A stretch of DNA of 64,000 bases from Paludibacteraceae bacterium (GTDB lineage Bacteria > Bacteroidota > Bacteroidia > Bacteroidales > Paludibacteraceae), in the NCBI GenBank assembly GCA_016285885.1, contig JAEERP010000001.1, forward strand, positions 496,001 through 560,000, given 5' to 3'. The notes beneath the pieces are model-generated. The model did no database searches and was not told where the DNA came from. It was given only the letters and a program-made list of their open reading frames with translations. The number at the start of each line of letters is the position of its first letter. Within the stretch, counting starts at the first letter, position 1. This document shows, one piece after another, positions 1 to 9,668 of this stretch. The position numbers were made by a program, and so were the translations under genes.

Positions 1-1
1 G

Positions 2-934
2 TCGAAATTAATTCCGGCGGTTGTATGCATACGCAAATACGAGGAGTGTAAGTTTGATCTGCGTTATGACAAGGTGCTGGTTAAGCAATTGTTCGGTTTC
101 ATTGGATGGAATGGATTCGGATGTGCTGTGTGGATGATCAATTCCCAAGGCATCAATGTGTTGATTAATACATTCTTCGGAACGGTAGTTAATGCCGCCA
201 ATGGTATCGCGACGCAAGTCACGCAGGCGGTCAACAGTTTCAGCCTCAATTTCTTCACTGCGGTAAGGCCTCAGATTGTCAAATCGTTCGCAGCCAAAGA
301 TTATGAATACTTCAACAAGCTAATCTATGCGAGTTGTCGCTTCTCATTCTACATGACATGGATGATCTGTCTACCGATTATGGCTAAGTCTGATTATATA
401 CTTCATCTTTGGCTGAAAAACCCGCCAGAGTATGCCTCCGAATTCGTTGTGTGGACATTGTTGTTCAGTGCGATCAACGTATTGTCCAACCCGGTATGGT
501 GCGCGGCTCAAGCTTCAGGAAGACTTGCCAAGTTCTTCATGTTGGGTAGTTCGGTCTTCTTGTTGGGCTTCCCGATCAGCTGGGTGATGTTGTCGTATGG
601 ACATGAGCCTACCATCGTATTTCAAGTGATGTGCGCAGTGCGTGTGGCTTATTTGTTTACGATTACGAAGGTGTTGGGTGGTTATATCGACTTCCCTATG
701 AAGCGCTTCTTGAAGAACGTGATACTTCCCGTTCTGAAGGTTGGAGTATGTAGTGCATTGGTTGTATTTTACCTTTCAAGATTCTTTTCCGATAATATGT
801 ACTCGCTCTTCTATTTTATCATGATGGTGCTCTTCGTCACCGGACTCCTTTCCTATGTGATAGGCATGAGCTCCAAAGAACGGCAAATGGTAAAAGACAA
901 AGCGACGGGTTTCATACAGAAATTGAAACGATAG
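2..934 (+). CDS. Polysaccharide flippase (Wzx/MATE-like), C-terminal part; gene continues upstream of window
   Basis: Frame is open from base 2 through the GTG at 74 (SKLIPAVVCIRKYEECKFDLRYDK...). Multi-TM. Shares the 'NAANGIATQVTQAVNSFSLNFFTAVRPQIVKSFA' pattern with the flippase at 19951-21495. Confidence 0.85.
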   Translation, partial: SKLIPAVVCIRKYEECKFDLRYDKVLVKQLFGFIGWNGFGCAVWMINSQGINVLINTFFGTVVNAANGIATQVTQAVNSFSLNFFTAVRPQIVKSFAAKDYEYFNKLIYASCRFSFYMTWMICLPIMAKSDYILHLWLKNPPEYASEFVVWTLLFSAINVLSNPVWCAAQASGRLAKFFMLGSSVFLLGFPISWVMLSYGHEPTIVFQVMCAVRVAYLFTITKVLGGYIDFPMKRFLKNVILPVLKVGVCSALVVFYLSRFFSDNMYSLFYFIMMVLFVTGLLSYVIGMSSKERQMVKDKATGFIQKLKR

Positions 935-974
935 GTATACGCTTGAAAATGTGAATAGTAAAATAAATACTTGT

Positions 975-2129
975 ATGTCGATGAAAAAGGTGATGTTGGT
1001 TTTCGGAACACGTCCGGAAGCAATCAAGATGTGTCCGTTGGTTAAGGAATTCCAAAAGAATCCGAATGATTTTGAAACGATTGTATGTGTGACGGGACAA
1101 CACAGAGAGATGTTGGATCAGGTGTTGAACATCTTCGGTGTGAAGCCCGACTATGATTTGAACATCATGAAGCAAGGGCAGGATTTGTATGATGTGACGG
1201 CGCGTGTCCTCACAGGTATGCGTGATGTCTTTGCGCAATGTAAGCCTGATGTTGTATTGGTTCATGGGGACACTACGACCTCTACCGCCGCGGCGTTGGC
1301 TGCATTCTATCAGCAGATACCTGTGGGACACGTGGAAGCGGGTCTCCGCACGCACAATATCTACAGTCCATGGCCGGAGGAGATGAACCGGCAGATCACA
1401 GGACGTATCGCCACGTATAATTTCGCACCCACTCCGCTCTCTGAGCAGAACCTCAAGGAGGAGAAGGCTCATGGTAAGATCTATGTGACGGGTAACACCG
1501 TCATTGATGCCCTCCATATGGTAGTGGATAAACTGAAGTCCGACAAAGCGCTCGCCGATGAGCAGATCAAGATTCTGAAAAATGCGGGCTATGATGTCAC
1601 CCGTCTCGACAATGGTAAGCAACTCGTGTTGATCACGGGTCACAGAAGAGAGAATTTCGGTGAGGGATTCATCCACATGGTGACTGCGATGAAGGATCTT
1701 TCCGAGAAGTATCCGGAGGTGGATTTCGTTTACCCTATGCACTTGAACCCGAATGTCCGCAAACCGATCCATCAGGTGTTCGGCGAAGATCTTTCCGCCT
1801 ACAATAACTTCTTCTTCATCGAGCCTCTTCAATATTTGGAGTTCGTCTATCTGATGGAGAAATCCGCCATCGTCCTCACCGACTCGGGTGGTATCCAAGA
1901 AGAGGCGCCGGGATTGGGCAAGCCGGTGCTCGTCATGCGCGACACGACCGAGCGTCCAGAGGCTCTCTCTGCAGGCACGGTGAAACTAGTGGGAACGGAC
2001 TATAATGCGATCTTCGACAACGTCTCCGAGTTGTTGGAGTCTCCTGCCGCCTACGAGAAGATGTCGAAAGCGGTCAACCCTTACGGAGACGGTCTTGCCT
2101 GCGGCAGGATCGTGAACGCTTTGAGGTAG
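975..2129 (+). CDS. wecB: UDP-N-acetylglucosamine 2-epimerase (non-hydrolysing)
   Basis: MKKVMLVFGTRPEAIKMCPLVKE, HGDTTTS, HVEAGLRT, ITGHRRENFG, DSGGIQEEAP motifs. ATG at 975 preferred over the ORF start at 951. Confidence 0.96.
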   Translation: MSMKKVMLVFGTRPEAIKMCPLVKEFQKNPNDFETIVCVTGQHREMLDQVLNIFGVKPDYDLNIMKQGQDLYDVTARVLTGMRDVFAQCKPDVVLVHGDTTTSTAAALAAFYQQIPVGHVEAGLRTHNIYSPWPEEMNRQITGRIATYNFAPTPLSEQNLKEEKAHGKIYVTGNTVIDALHMVVDKLKSDKALADEQIKILKNAGYDVTRLDNGKQLVLITGHRRENFGEGFIHMVTAMKDLSEKYPEVDFVYPMHLNPNVRKPIHQVFGEDLSAYNNFFFIEPLQYLEFVYLMEKSAIVLTDSGGIQEEAPGLGKPVLVMRDTTERPEALSAGTVKLVGTDYNAIFDNVSELLESPAAYEKMSKAVNPYGDGLACGRIVNALR

Positions 2130-2216
2130 TTTTTATTTGATTGTAAAATATTTATTAACAACACACGTATACAGTCGGTTATTGTCCGATTCTATCGTTT
2201 TTATATTCTATGATTT

Positions 2217-3437
2217 ATGATTAATGTAATTGGATTGGGCTACATTGGACTTCCAACTGCTCTTATGATGGCATCCCATGGTGTGGAAGTGATTGGTACA
2301 GATTACAACAAAGAACTTGTAGCCACGCTGAATGAGGGTAAAACGACCTTCAAGGAGGATGGCCTCGATGAATTGTTCAATGCCGCTGTCAAGGCTGGTA
2401 TTAAGTTCACGACTGAATATCAGAAGACGGACATGTACATCGTCTCCGTGCCAACTCCTTACAATAAGTTTTCGAAGAAAGTGGACGCTTGCTATGTGGT
2501 GGCGGCCGTCAAGGAGGTGATGAAGGTTTGCCCTAAGGGGGCAACTGTCGTGGTAGAATCTACGGTTAGCCCGGGTACGATGGACAAGTACATCCGTCCT
2601 GTGGTCGAGGCGAACGGTTTCGTGATCGGCAAGGACATCAACCTCGTGCATGCGCCTGAACGTATCATACCAGGCAATATGGTCTACGAGTTGCTCCACA
2701 ACAACCGTACGATCGGAGCGGACGACAGGGCGATCGGTGAGAAGGTGAAGAAATATTATGCATCCTTCTGCCAAGGCGAGATCGTCGTGACGGACATCCG
2801 CACGGCCGAGATGACCAAGGTCGTCGAGAACACCTTCCGCGCGGTTAACATCGCATTCGCCAATGAACTTGCCAGAATCTGTCGTCACGACAACATGGAT
2901 GTCTACGAGATCATCAAGATTTGTAACATGCACCCTCGAGTGAATATCCTACAGCCTGGCCCTGGGGTGGGTGGACACTGTATTTCGGTAGATCCATGGT
3001 TCTTGGTGGGTGACTATCCGCAATTGGCGAAGGTGATCGACGAGTCCATGAAAACGAACGATAGCCAACCTACATTCGTCCTCAACCGTATCTATGAGAT
3101 CATGCAGGAGAATAACATCACAGATAATCGTAAGGTTGGCTTGTATGGTATCACCTACAAGGAGAATGTGGACGACTTCCGTGAGTCACCGACCTTGCAG
3201 CTGCTCGAAGCGCAAGAGCGTCACTTGGCCCGTCCGCTGAAATGTTACGATCCGTTCTTGAAGCAGGATATCGTGAAGAACCAATTCCACGACCTCGACG
3301 AGTTCCTCAACGATGTGGACATGGTGGTTATCATGGTGAAACACGATCAGATCAAGCAGAACTGGGATAAATTGAAGGGTAAGGTCATCTTGGATTGCCA
3401 TAACATCTGTCCATTGGAGGGTGTATATCACATCTAA
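2217..3437 (+). CDS. wecC: UDP-N-acetyl-D-mannosamine dehydrogenase (UDP-glucose/GDP-mannose dehydrogenase family)
   Basis: MINVIGLGYIGLPTALMMA Rossmann motif; ESTVSPGTMD; GPGVGGHCISVDPWFL active-site region; directly follows wecB. Confidence 0.95.
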   Translation: MINVIGLGYIGLPTALMMASHGVEVIGTDYNKELVATLNEGKTTFKEDGLDELFNAAVKAGIKFTTEYQKTDMYIVSVPTPYNKFSKKVDACYVVAAVKEVMKVCPKGATVVVESTVSPGTMDKYIRPVVEANGFVIGKDINLVHAPERIIPGNMVYELLHNNRTIGADDRAIGEKVKKYYASFCQGEIVVTDIRTAEMTKVVENTFRAVNIAFANELARICRHDNMDVYEIIKICNMHPRVNILQPGPGVGGHCISVDPWFLVGDYPQLAKVIDESMKTNDSQPTFVLNRIYEIMQENNITDNRKVGLYGITYKENVDDFRESPTLQLLEAQERHLARPLKCYDPFLKQDIVKNQFHDLDEFLNDVDMVVIMVKHDQIKQNWDKLKGKVILDCHNICPLEGVYHI

Positions 3438-3542
3438 TCGGACCTCATCAAAGGAAGCAGCCACGCAGGTGGAACATCTATGTTTGTGGTTCGATACCAC
3501 TGGCTGCTACAATAAAACAAAGAGAGTAGAGCTGTTTGCGTT

Positions 3543-4946
3543 ATGTTAGAAAAAATGGTTTATGACACGGTGTGGGACAAGATCAATGCCTATCTTGTCT
3601 TTCTAATGCCCGTGCTGATAATTGGGGTGCTTTTGAATGTGATCAAGATCCCGATTATTGCCATGTTGATATTCTTTTCCTTCATCTTCTTGTGCAATAA
3701 TCATGAGAAGAGCGTGGTCTGTGCGTTGGTCTTCTGTAAGATGATAGGAACCTTTGGTCCGGCGTTGGGCATTCACTTGCCTGGTACGGTCGTGGCCTTC
3801 TTCCTGATCCTCGTCTTCATGCGGAAGGAGTTACTGCTTTTGTTCAATAAGCATACCACCAAACCGCTCGTTTTTATTTTCACCATTTTCTTCATCTTCA
3901 TGGTCTATTACCTGTTGACTGGCGAGACGAAGAACTCGGCGTCAAAGTTCAGCGTTATGACCATATCGCTTGTTGTGGATGTCGTCGCTTTTCTTATCTT
4001 GGTGACATTCAGTGACATACGAATGAATCGTCTAACGATTCCATTCCTTCTATTTGCCATGTTGCAATTGGGCTATGTGGAGTCCTTCTCGGGGCATCGG
4101 CCATCCGGCATCCTCGATTTTTCCTTCTTCCGTAGCGCATGTACTGAAATGATGCGAAAGAACATACCGGTGCTCTCGTACCATAACATGGGTATATCGG
4201 CCTTCATAGCCGCCGCCTTCATGATTAGTCAGCGTAAGAAGATCAACAGCTACTTCGATGTGGTTTTCCTGTTCACCTCTTTTTGGCTGATCCTTTTGTC
4301 GGGTGCCCGTCAAACCATCTTCGGATTCATCTTCCTAATCTTCGTCTGGATGGTCTTCCGTACGGGTCGGTTTAAGCTCTCCACAGTATTCCTGGCCTCG
4401 GGCGTCATGATCGGCATATATCTATGCCTCAAATTGCTTGATGTGCCGATCCTGCAGGAAAGCTCTGCCAGAGGCGCCCACATGGGTAGCGACTTGAACC
4501 GTAACTACGATTACCCTTTGATGGTCATATCGTACCACTTCTTAGACGGTATCGGTTTTGGCAACTACCATAATCCTCATACGCAGGAGATCTATCCCCA
4601 CAATATTATTCTCGAGATCCTTTGTGAGATGGGCTTCGTCGGGTTCCTTTTTGTCGTGACGGTGGTTGTCTTCTTCATACGGTCCCACCACTTCCTCCTG
4701 AGGAATGAGCTGCCAAGCGGAGGCATCTGTCTGCTCCTCTGGATCCCGTACCTCGTGCGTTCCATGATCAGTGGTGACGTTAGTGAGAACATATCGCTGT
4801 TCATTTCGATGTTCCTATTGTTCTATTATAGGGGTATTGTGTTGACTAGTAAGCAGATGGAACGGTTGAGGAGACTTCGCCATTCGCCTAAAATCGTTTA
4901 TCAACGCCCTCTGAAGGAGGAGACTTCTTCCGCTACCAATGAATAG
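3543..4946 (+). CDS. O-antigen ligase/polymerase-like (Wzy) multi-spanning membrane protein
   Basis: Highly hydrophobic, ~10+ TM segments; late periplasmic loop with 'GFGNYHNPHTQEIYPHNIILEILCEMGFVGFL', typical of the Wzy_C/O-antigen ligase family. Confidence 0.8.
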   Translation: MLEKMVYDTVWDKINAYLVFLMPVLIIGVLLNVIKIPIIAMLIFFSFIFLCNNHEKSVVCALVFCKMIGTFGPALGIHLPGTVVAFFLILVFMRKELLLLFNKHTTKPLVFIFTIFFIFMVYYLLTGETKNSASKFSVMTISLVVDVVAFLILVTFSDIRMNRLTIPFLLFAMLQLGYVESFSGHRPSGILDFSFFRSACTEMMRKNIPVLSYHNMGISAFIAAAFMISQRKKINSYFDVVFLFTSFWLILLSGARQTIFGFIFLIFVWMVFRTGRFKLSTVFLASGVMIGIYLCLKLLDVPILQESSARGAHMGSDLNRNYDYPLMVISYHFLDGIGFGNYHNPHTQEIYPHNIILEILCEMGFVGFLFVVTVVVFFIRSHHFLLRNELPSGGICLLLWIPYLVRSMISGDVSENISLFISMFLLFYYRGIVLTSKQMERLRRLRHSPKIVYQRPLKEETSSATNE

Positions 4947-5047
4947 GAGACCTGCAGCACTTAGTCTACATTTCCTATTCGCATATGTATGATGATCTCT
5001 TGAATTACTCAGGAATTTCTATTTACGGTTAATAATAAAGGATTGGT

Positions 5048-6097
5048 GTGTATATGAAAATATTGATTAACACTCCTCATTTCAAGTTCTGTGGTGGTGT
5101 TGCGAACCATTTCATGGGGCTGGAGCATTTTTGGACGGAGAATGTAAAGTACAATTTTGTGGGGAAACGATTCAGGAACACACCGTGGCTGACTTACATG
5201 ATCTTGCCCTACGATATCCTGAAATTTCTCTTCCGCCTCTTATTCTTTCGTCCGGACATGGTGATGGTGAATCCATCCATGGCGCCTAAGGCGGTCAAAC
5301 GCGACTTCTTCTACATGAAAATCGCCCGGTTCTTCGGGTTCAAGTGTGCCGTCATGTTCCATGGTTTCCACACGGAGTCTGTGATGGACATAAAACCGTA
5401 TATCGTAGAACAATTGAATAAAACCGCCTTGATATTCGTCTTGGCGAGGGAATTCAAGTCCATCCTGGAGGAGTGGGGGGTCACCGCCCCGATCGAGTTG
5501 ACCACGACCAAGGTGGACGACCGCCTGTTGGATGGATTCTCCTTGGAAGAGCGACAAGGCAAGGTGGAGAATATTCTCTTCCTGGCGCGCGTCACGAAAC
5601 CGAAAGGCATCATGCTCTCTTTGGACGTCTTCAAAGCCTTGTCCAAGCGATACCCTGAGTTGCGCTATACGGTCGTGGGCGATGGCGTGGACTTGGACGA
5701 AGCGAAGGCATACGTCAAAGAGCAGACGATTCCGAACGTCACATTCACGGGCGCGTTATCCGGAGAGAGACTGACCGAAGAATTCAAACGGGCCGATTTA
5801 TACCTTTTCACCTCCTACCACGAGGGAATGCCTACCTCCGTGTTGGAGGCGATGGCTTTCGGACTGCCGGTCGTGACACATCCAGTGGGCGGAATGGTGG
5901 ATTTCTTTGACGAGAACATGGGCTTCGCAGTTGATACCTTCGAGGCTGCCGACTTCGTTCCACCAATCGTGGAACTAATCGGAAACCAAGAGAAAACAAA
6001 ACAGATCTCCGAATATAACTACCATTATGCGCATGACCATTTCTTGGCATCGATGGTGGCAAAACGGATGGAAAACATTTTCCGCAGATATATTTAA
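5048..6097 (+). CDS. Glycosyltransferase family 4 (GT-B)
   Basis: LFTSYHEGMPTSVLEAMAFGLPVVTHPVGGM EX7E motif; FLARVTKPKGI. Likely start at ATG 5054. Confidence 0.88.
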   Translation: MYMKILINTPHFKFCGGVANHFMGLEHFWTENVKYNFVGKRFRNTPWLTYMILPYDILKFLFRLLFFRPDMVMVNPSMAPKAVKRDFFYMKIARFFGFKCAVMFHGFHTESVMDIKPYIVEQLNKTALIFVLAREFKSILEEWGVTAPIELTTTKVDDRLLDGFSLEERQGKVENILFLARVTKPKGIMLSLDVFKALSKRYPELRYTVVGDGVDLDEAKAYVKEQTIPNVTFTGALSGERLTEEFKRADLYLFTSYHEGMPTSVLEAMAFGLPVVTHPVGGMVDFFDENMGFAVDTFEAADFVPPIVELIGNQEKTKQISEYNYHYAHDHFLASMVAKRMENIFRRYI

Positions 6098-6106
6098 TCT
6101 TATGAT

Positions 6107-6544
6107 ATGAAACTAAGTCGTATACGTAAACTCATATTCCTCCATCTGCAGCATCTGCCGATGAAGTCGAGAGGTTGGCGCGCCACTTGCTGCAAATGGG
6201 GCGGCGTCAATGTGCTTTGTCCGCAACGTACCTTCGTGGGCGAAAACGTCACCTTCGACACCAACTTCCCTGAGGACATCACCTTGGAGGAGGGTGTCCG
6301 CCTCACCACGGGCGTATGCATCGTGACGCACTTCATGAACCCTAAGACGGGCAAGTATGACCGAGGCAAGGTACACATCAAGAAGAAGGCTTATCTAGGC
6401 ATGCACACTTTGGTGGTTAAGCCTGTCACCATCGGTGAGGGTGCTATCGTGGGAGCGGGTAGTGTTGTGACGAAGGATATCCCGGACTACGAGGTCTGGG
6501 CAGGTAATCCTGCACGTTTTATTAAAAAAAGGGATTTGGAATGA
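6107..6544 (+). CDS. Left-handed beta-helix (hexapeptide) acetyltransferase
   Basis: Hexapeptide repeats (VKPVTIGEGAIVGAGSVVTKDIPDYEVWAGNPARFIKKR). Confidence 0.88.
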   Translation: MKLSRIRKLIFLHLQHLPMKSRGWRATCCKWGGVNVLCPQRTFVGENVTFDTNFPEDITLEEGVRLTTGVCIVTHFMNPKTGKYDRGKVHIKKKAYLGMHTLVVKPVTIGEGAIVGAGSVVTKDIPDYEVWAGNPARFIKKRDLE

Positions 6545-7788
6545 GCGTAGCGTTAGATTCTTTCAAGAAGCTCAAAGCATATTGCGAGAAGGAACAGTTC
6601 AAGGGGTGGGATCCGTACGACGGACTGAACTCCAAACTCTTCAAAGCGGTGTTGCCATTGAAGCATTCCGCATTGTTACGCCTAACAATCATACAGGGAT
6701 TCAAGCGATGCCCCTTCAATCTAAGAAGGATCGCCCTCGTCCCGAAACAACATAATGCGAAGGGCATCGGTCTCTTCCTCCAAGGCTACTGCAACTTGGT
6801 GAGGGCGGTGGAACAGAACCCCTCTCTTGAACATGAATTGGGCACGAAGGAGACACTCACGGCACGTGTGAACGAGTTGGCAGAGTTGTTGCTCTCCATG
6901 CGTTCGCAAGGCGATTACCATGGCGCCTGCTGGGGTTATAATTTCGATTGGCAGGCAAGGCGTCTCTTCCTCTTTCCGGCCTACACACCGACGGTCGTCG
7001 CCACGAACTTCTGCGCCTCCGCGCTTTTCGACGCTTATGAGGTGACGGGGGTGGAGCGATACAAGGAGGTGGCGCTCTCCTCTGCGGAGTTCGTTATAAA
7101 AGACCTGCACCGCCATACAATCACGGAAGCGACAGAGGGTCGGGGAGAGTCCTTCCTCTTCTCCTATAGCCCGCTACAGGGAAACGACACGGTCTACAAC
7201 GCCTCCCTCTTGGGCAGCAAGCTATTGAGCCTCTGCTACAAATATACGGGCAATGAGGAGTACAAGCGACTAGCCGCCGCATCGGTGTGCGCCGCATTGG
7301 ACGGACAGGGCGAGGATGGTTCCTGGGTCTACGGACTGCTCCCCGTGCAACAATGGGTGGACTCTTTCCATACAGGCTATAACCTCGACGGACTCATCGC
7401 CTTCTACGAGAACTGCGTGAAGGGAATCGATCCGGACGAAGTGGCGAAACCTATCCTCGCAGGCATCGAGAAGGGCTTCGACTTCTACGTCAAGAACTTG
7501 TTCGACGAGCAGAATGTGCCGAAATACTACTCAAACAAGATGTATCCAATCGATATCCATTGCCCTGGACAGCTTTTCGTCACCCTGCACCGTCTCCATA
7601 AGACGGCGGAGTTCACATCGAAGGAGGATGATGTCCTGAACTGGACAATTCGGAACATGCAGGATCCGAAAGGATATTTCTACTATCAACTGAAACAAGG
7701 AATTAGTAGCAAGATCAGCTATATGAGATGGAGCAACGCATTCATGTTCAATGCGTTGACTTATTACATCGTTGATAGGGAGGCTTAA
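6541..7788 (+). CDS. (alpha/alpha)-toroid / six-hairpin-like protein of polysaccharide loci, function unknown
   Basis: Repeated helical-hairpin pattern (YHGACWGYNFDWQARR, GEDGSWVYGLLPVQQWVDSFHTGYNLDGL); overlaps upstream acetyltransferase stop by 4 nt (ATGA). Confidence 0.6.
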   Translation: MSVALDSFKKLKAYCEKEQFKGWDPYDGLNSKLFKAVLPLKHSALLRLTIIQGFKRCPFNLRRIALVPKQHNAKGIGLFLQGYCNLVRAVEQNPSLEHELGTKETLTARVNELAELLLSMRSQGDYHGACWGYNFDWQARRLFLFPAYTPTVVATNFCASALFDAYEVTGVERYKEVALSSAEFVIKDLHRHTITEATEGRGESFLFSYSPLQGNDTVYNASLLGSKLLSLCYKYTGNEEYKRLAAASVCAALDGQGEDGSWVYGLLPVQQWVDSFHTGYNLDGLIAFYENCVKGIDPDEVAKPILAGIEKGFDFYVKNLFDEQNVPKYYSNKMYPIDIHCPGQLFVTLHRLHKTAEFTSKEDDVLNWTIRNMQDPKGYFYYQLKQGISSKISYMRWSNAFMFNALTYYIVDREA

Positions 7789-7790
7789 CC

Positions 7791-8540
7791 ATGAGCGATT
7801 ATTGTTTTTCTCAATATTTATCAGATAGAAATATGCAGAAAGAAGCATGTGTTGAGGTGAACGGACTTAATATATATCCATTCACCACCTTTGACCAATT
7901 ATTAAAACATGTGGACGAGAACAAGGGTATTCTCGTCGCCATCAATGCGGAGAAGATTCTCCACGCAACAGACCAGACCCGTGAGATTATCAACCGTAAC
8001 ATCGGCTACTGTGATGGTGCGGGTGCCGTGATGGTGCTTCACAAAAAGGGGTACTATGACGTGACCAAAATACCAGGCTGTGTGCTTTGGCTTCGTATCA
8101 TCGCCAACACATACAAGGACAAAACATTCTACTTTGTGGGTGGCAAACAGGAGGTCATCGAAGAGACCATCGACAAGCTGAAGAAGGAATATCCGGGCAT
8201 CAACATCGTCGGTTACCGCAATGGTTACATCAAAACGGATGAGGAGCGCCAAGCACTCATAGATGATGTGGCGGAGAAAAAACCGGATGTCGTGTTTGTC
8301 GCCATGGGTTCCCCGAAACAGGAACTGCTGATGATGGATATGGCTAAGCAACATCCGGCCATCTACCAAGGCTTGGGCGGTTCATACGATGTCTATACCG
8401 GTCATGTGAAACGTGCTCCGGCTTGGTGGCAGAACCACAACCTGGAATGGCTCTACCGTCTGATCAACCAACCTTCGAGAATAAAGAGACAAATCAAACT
8501 GCTGGGGTTTGTTTGGAACGTGAAAACGGGAAGATACTAG
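7791..8540 (+). CDS. WecG/TagA/CpsF family glycosyltransferase (GT26)
   Basis: GYCDGAGAVMVLHKKG, KTFYFVGGKQEVIEETIDKLKKEYPGINIVGYRNGY, VAMGSPKQE, GLGGSYDVYTGHVKRAPAWWQNHNLEWLYRLINQPSR. Confidence 0.93.
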   Translation: MSDYCFSQYLSDRNMQKEACVEVNGLNIYPFTTFDQLLKHVDENKGILVAINAEKILHATDQTREIINRNIGYCDGAGAVMVLHKKGYYDVTKIPGCVLWLRIIANTYKDKTFYFVGGKQEVIEETIDKLKKEYPGINIVGYRNGYIKTDEERQALIDDVAEKKPDVVFVAMGSPKQELLMMDMAKQHPAIYQGLGGSYDVYTGHVKRAPAWWQNHNLEWLYRLINQPSRIKRQIKLLGFVWNVKTGRY

Positions 8541-8615
8541 GGAATTATGAATTTTGAATTATGAATTATGAAACGTCAGTTCAACGTAGTCAATTTTGAA
8601 TTCATGAATTAGGGG
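8540..8615 (+). repeat. Interspersed intergenic element (GAATTATGAATTTTGAATTATGAA-ACGTCAGTTCRACGWAGTCAATT family)
   Basis: Same motif family as at 12052-12110 (inverted), 32283-32361, 32449-32500, 33392-33420, 33506-33560, 38968-39042 and 57972-58045 (inverted). Confidence 0.85.
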
Positions 8616-8757
8616 GGAAGCGTGTGTTGGAAATATGTTTGTGAATCCATAATTAATGATTTTTTTATAATTTCGCGTCATGAGCGGATGTGTATGGGGC
8701 TTGGAGACAGGTCTACGGATGATTGAAAGATGCTATTGGAATATATTTTGAGTTAAT

Positions 8758-9606
8758 ATGAATAGATTATTCAACCTTTTACTGATTCTACTATTGGGTG
8801 TCACGTTTTTTTCCTCGTGTAACCCGCAAAAGAATGTCACTTATCTTCAAGACACAGAGAATATGATGAAGCTGCAGGCTTCCTACGAGCAGAATATCGT
8901 GTTGAAACCGGAAGACCAAGTATTCATCATCGTGAGCTGCCGCGACCCGCAGATCTCCGCCATGTTCAACCTGCCATACTTCACCAACCGTATCGGCGGG
9001 GTGGAGTCTTTCAGTTCTTCCAATTACACGGTCAACAGCTACTCTTCCGCTAACAGCGTCGTCGGCTACACTGTGGACAATGAGGGCGACATCGATTTCC
9101 CGATCTTGGGTAAGATTCAGGTGGCGGGTCTCAAACGTCAGGAGGTCGCTGAATTGGTGAAGCGTAAGTTGATCGAGAGCAATCAAATCAAGGATCCTGT
9201 CGTGACGGTGGAGTACATGAACCTCGGCGTGGCTGTCTTAGGCGAGGTGGCTCGCCCGGGACGTTTCCGCATCGACCGTGACCACTTCTCCATCTTCGAC
9301 GCATTGAGCATGGCGGGCGACCTGAACATCAACGGTCAACGCAAGAATATAACTCTTCTCCGCCACACATTGGAGGGCGATCAGGTCTACAAGATCGATC
9401 TGACCAGCGGTAAGAACATCTACAAATCGCCTGCCTTCTACATACAGCAGGGGGATGTGGTCTATGTCTCGCCCACCTCGAAAAGGGCGAGAGAATCTTC
9501 CGTCAACGGTAACACGATACGGTCGGCCTCATTCTGGGTCTCCATCGCGTCCTTGGCCACATCCGTGACATCCGTCGTGGTGTTAGTTCAATCCAAAAAC
9601 AAATAA
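8758..9606 (+). CDS. Polysaccharide export outer-membrane lipoprotein (Wza-like, SLBB)
   Basis: Signal peptide with lipobox (GVTFFSSCNPQK), KPEDQVFIIV, GLKRQEVAELVKRKL, LGEVARPGRFRID. Confidence 0.93.
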   Translation: MNRLFNLLLILLLGVTFFSSCNPQKNVTYLQDTENMMKLQASYEQNIVLKPEDQVFIIVSCRDPQISAMFNLPYFTNRIGGVESFSSSNYTVNSYSSANSVVGYTVDNEGDIDFPILGKIQVAGLKRQEVAELVKRKLIESNQIKDPVVTVEYMNLGVAVLGEVARPGRFRIDRDHFSIFDALSMAGDLNINGQRKNITLLRHTLEGDQVYKIDLTSGKNIYKSPAFYIQQGDVVYVSPTSKRARESSVNGNTIRSASFWVSIASLATSVTSVVVLVQSKNK

Positions 9607-9668
9607 ACAGCGAGACCTTCATCTCTCCGATGACATGGTACTTTAATAGATTAATCATCTAAACATTT

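Noticed and set aside
912-1898. 328-aa antisense ORF opposite wecB (and similar: 2208-2933, 10488-11087, 46381-47100, 52494-53498)
   Set aside because: Shadow ORFs opposite strongly supported genes; His/Arg/Asp/Val-rich composition typical of antisense frames; no recognisable domain.
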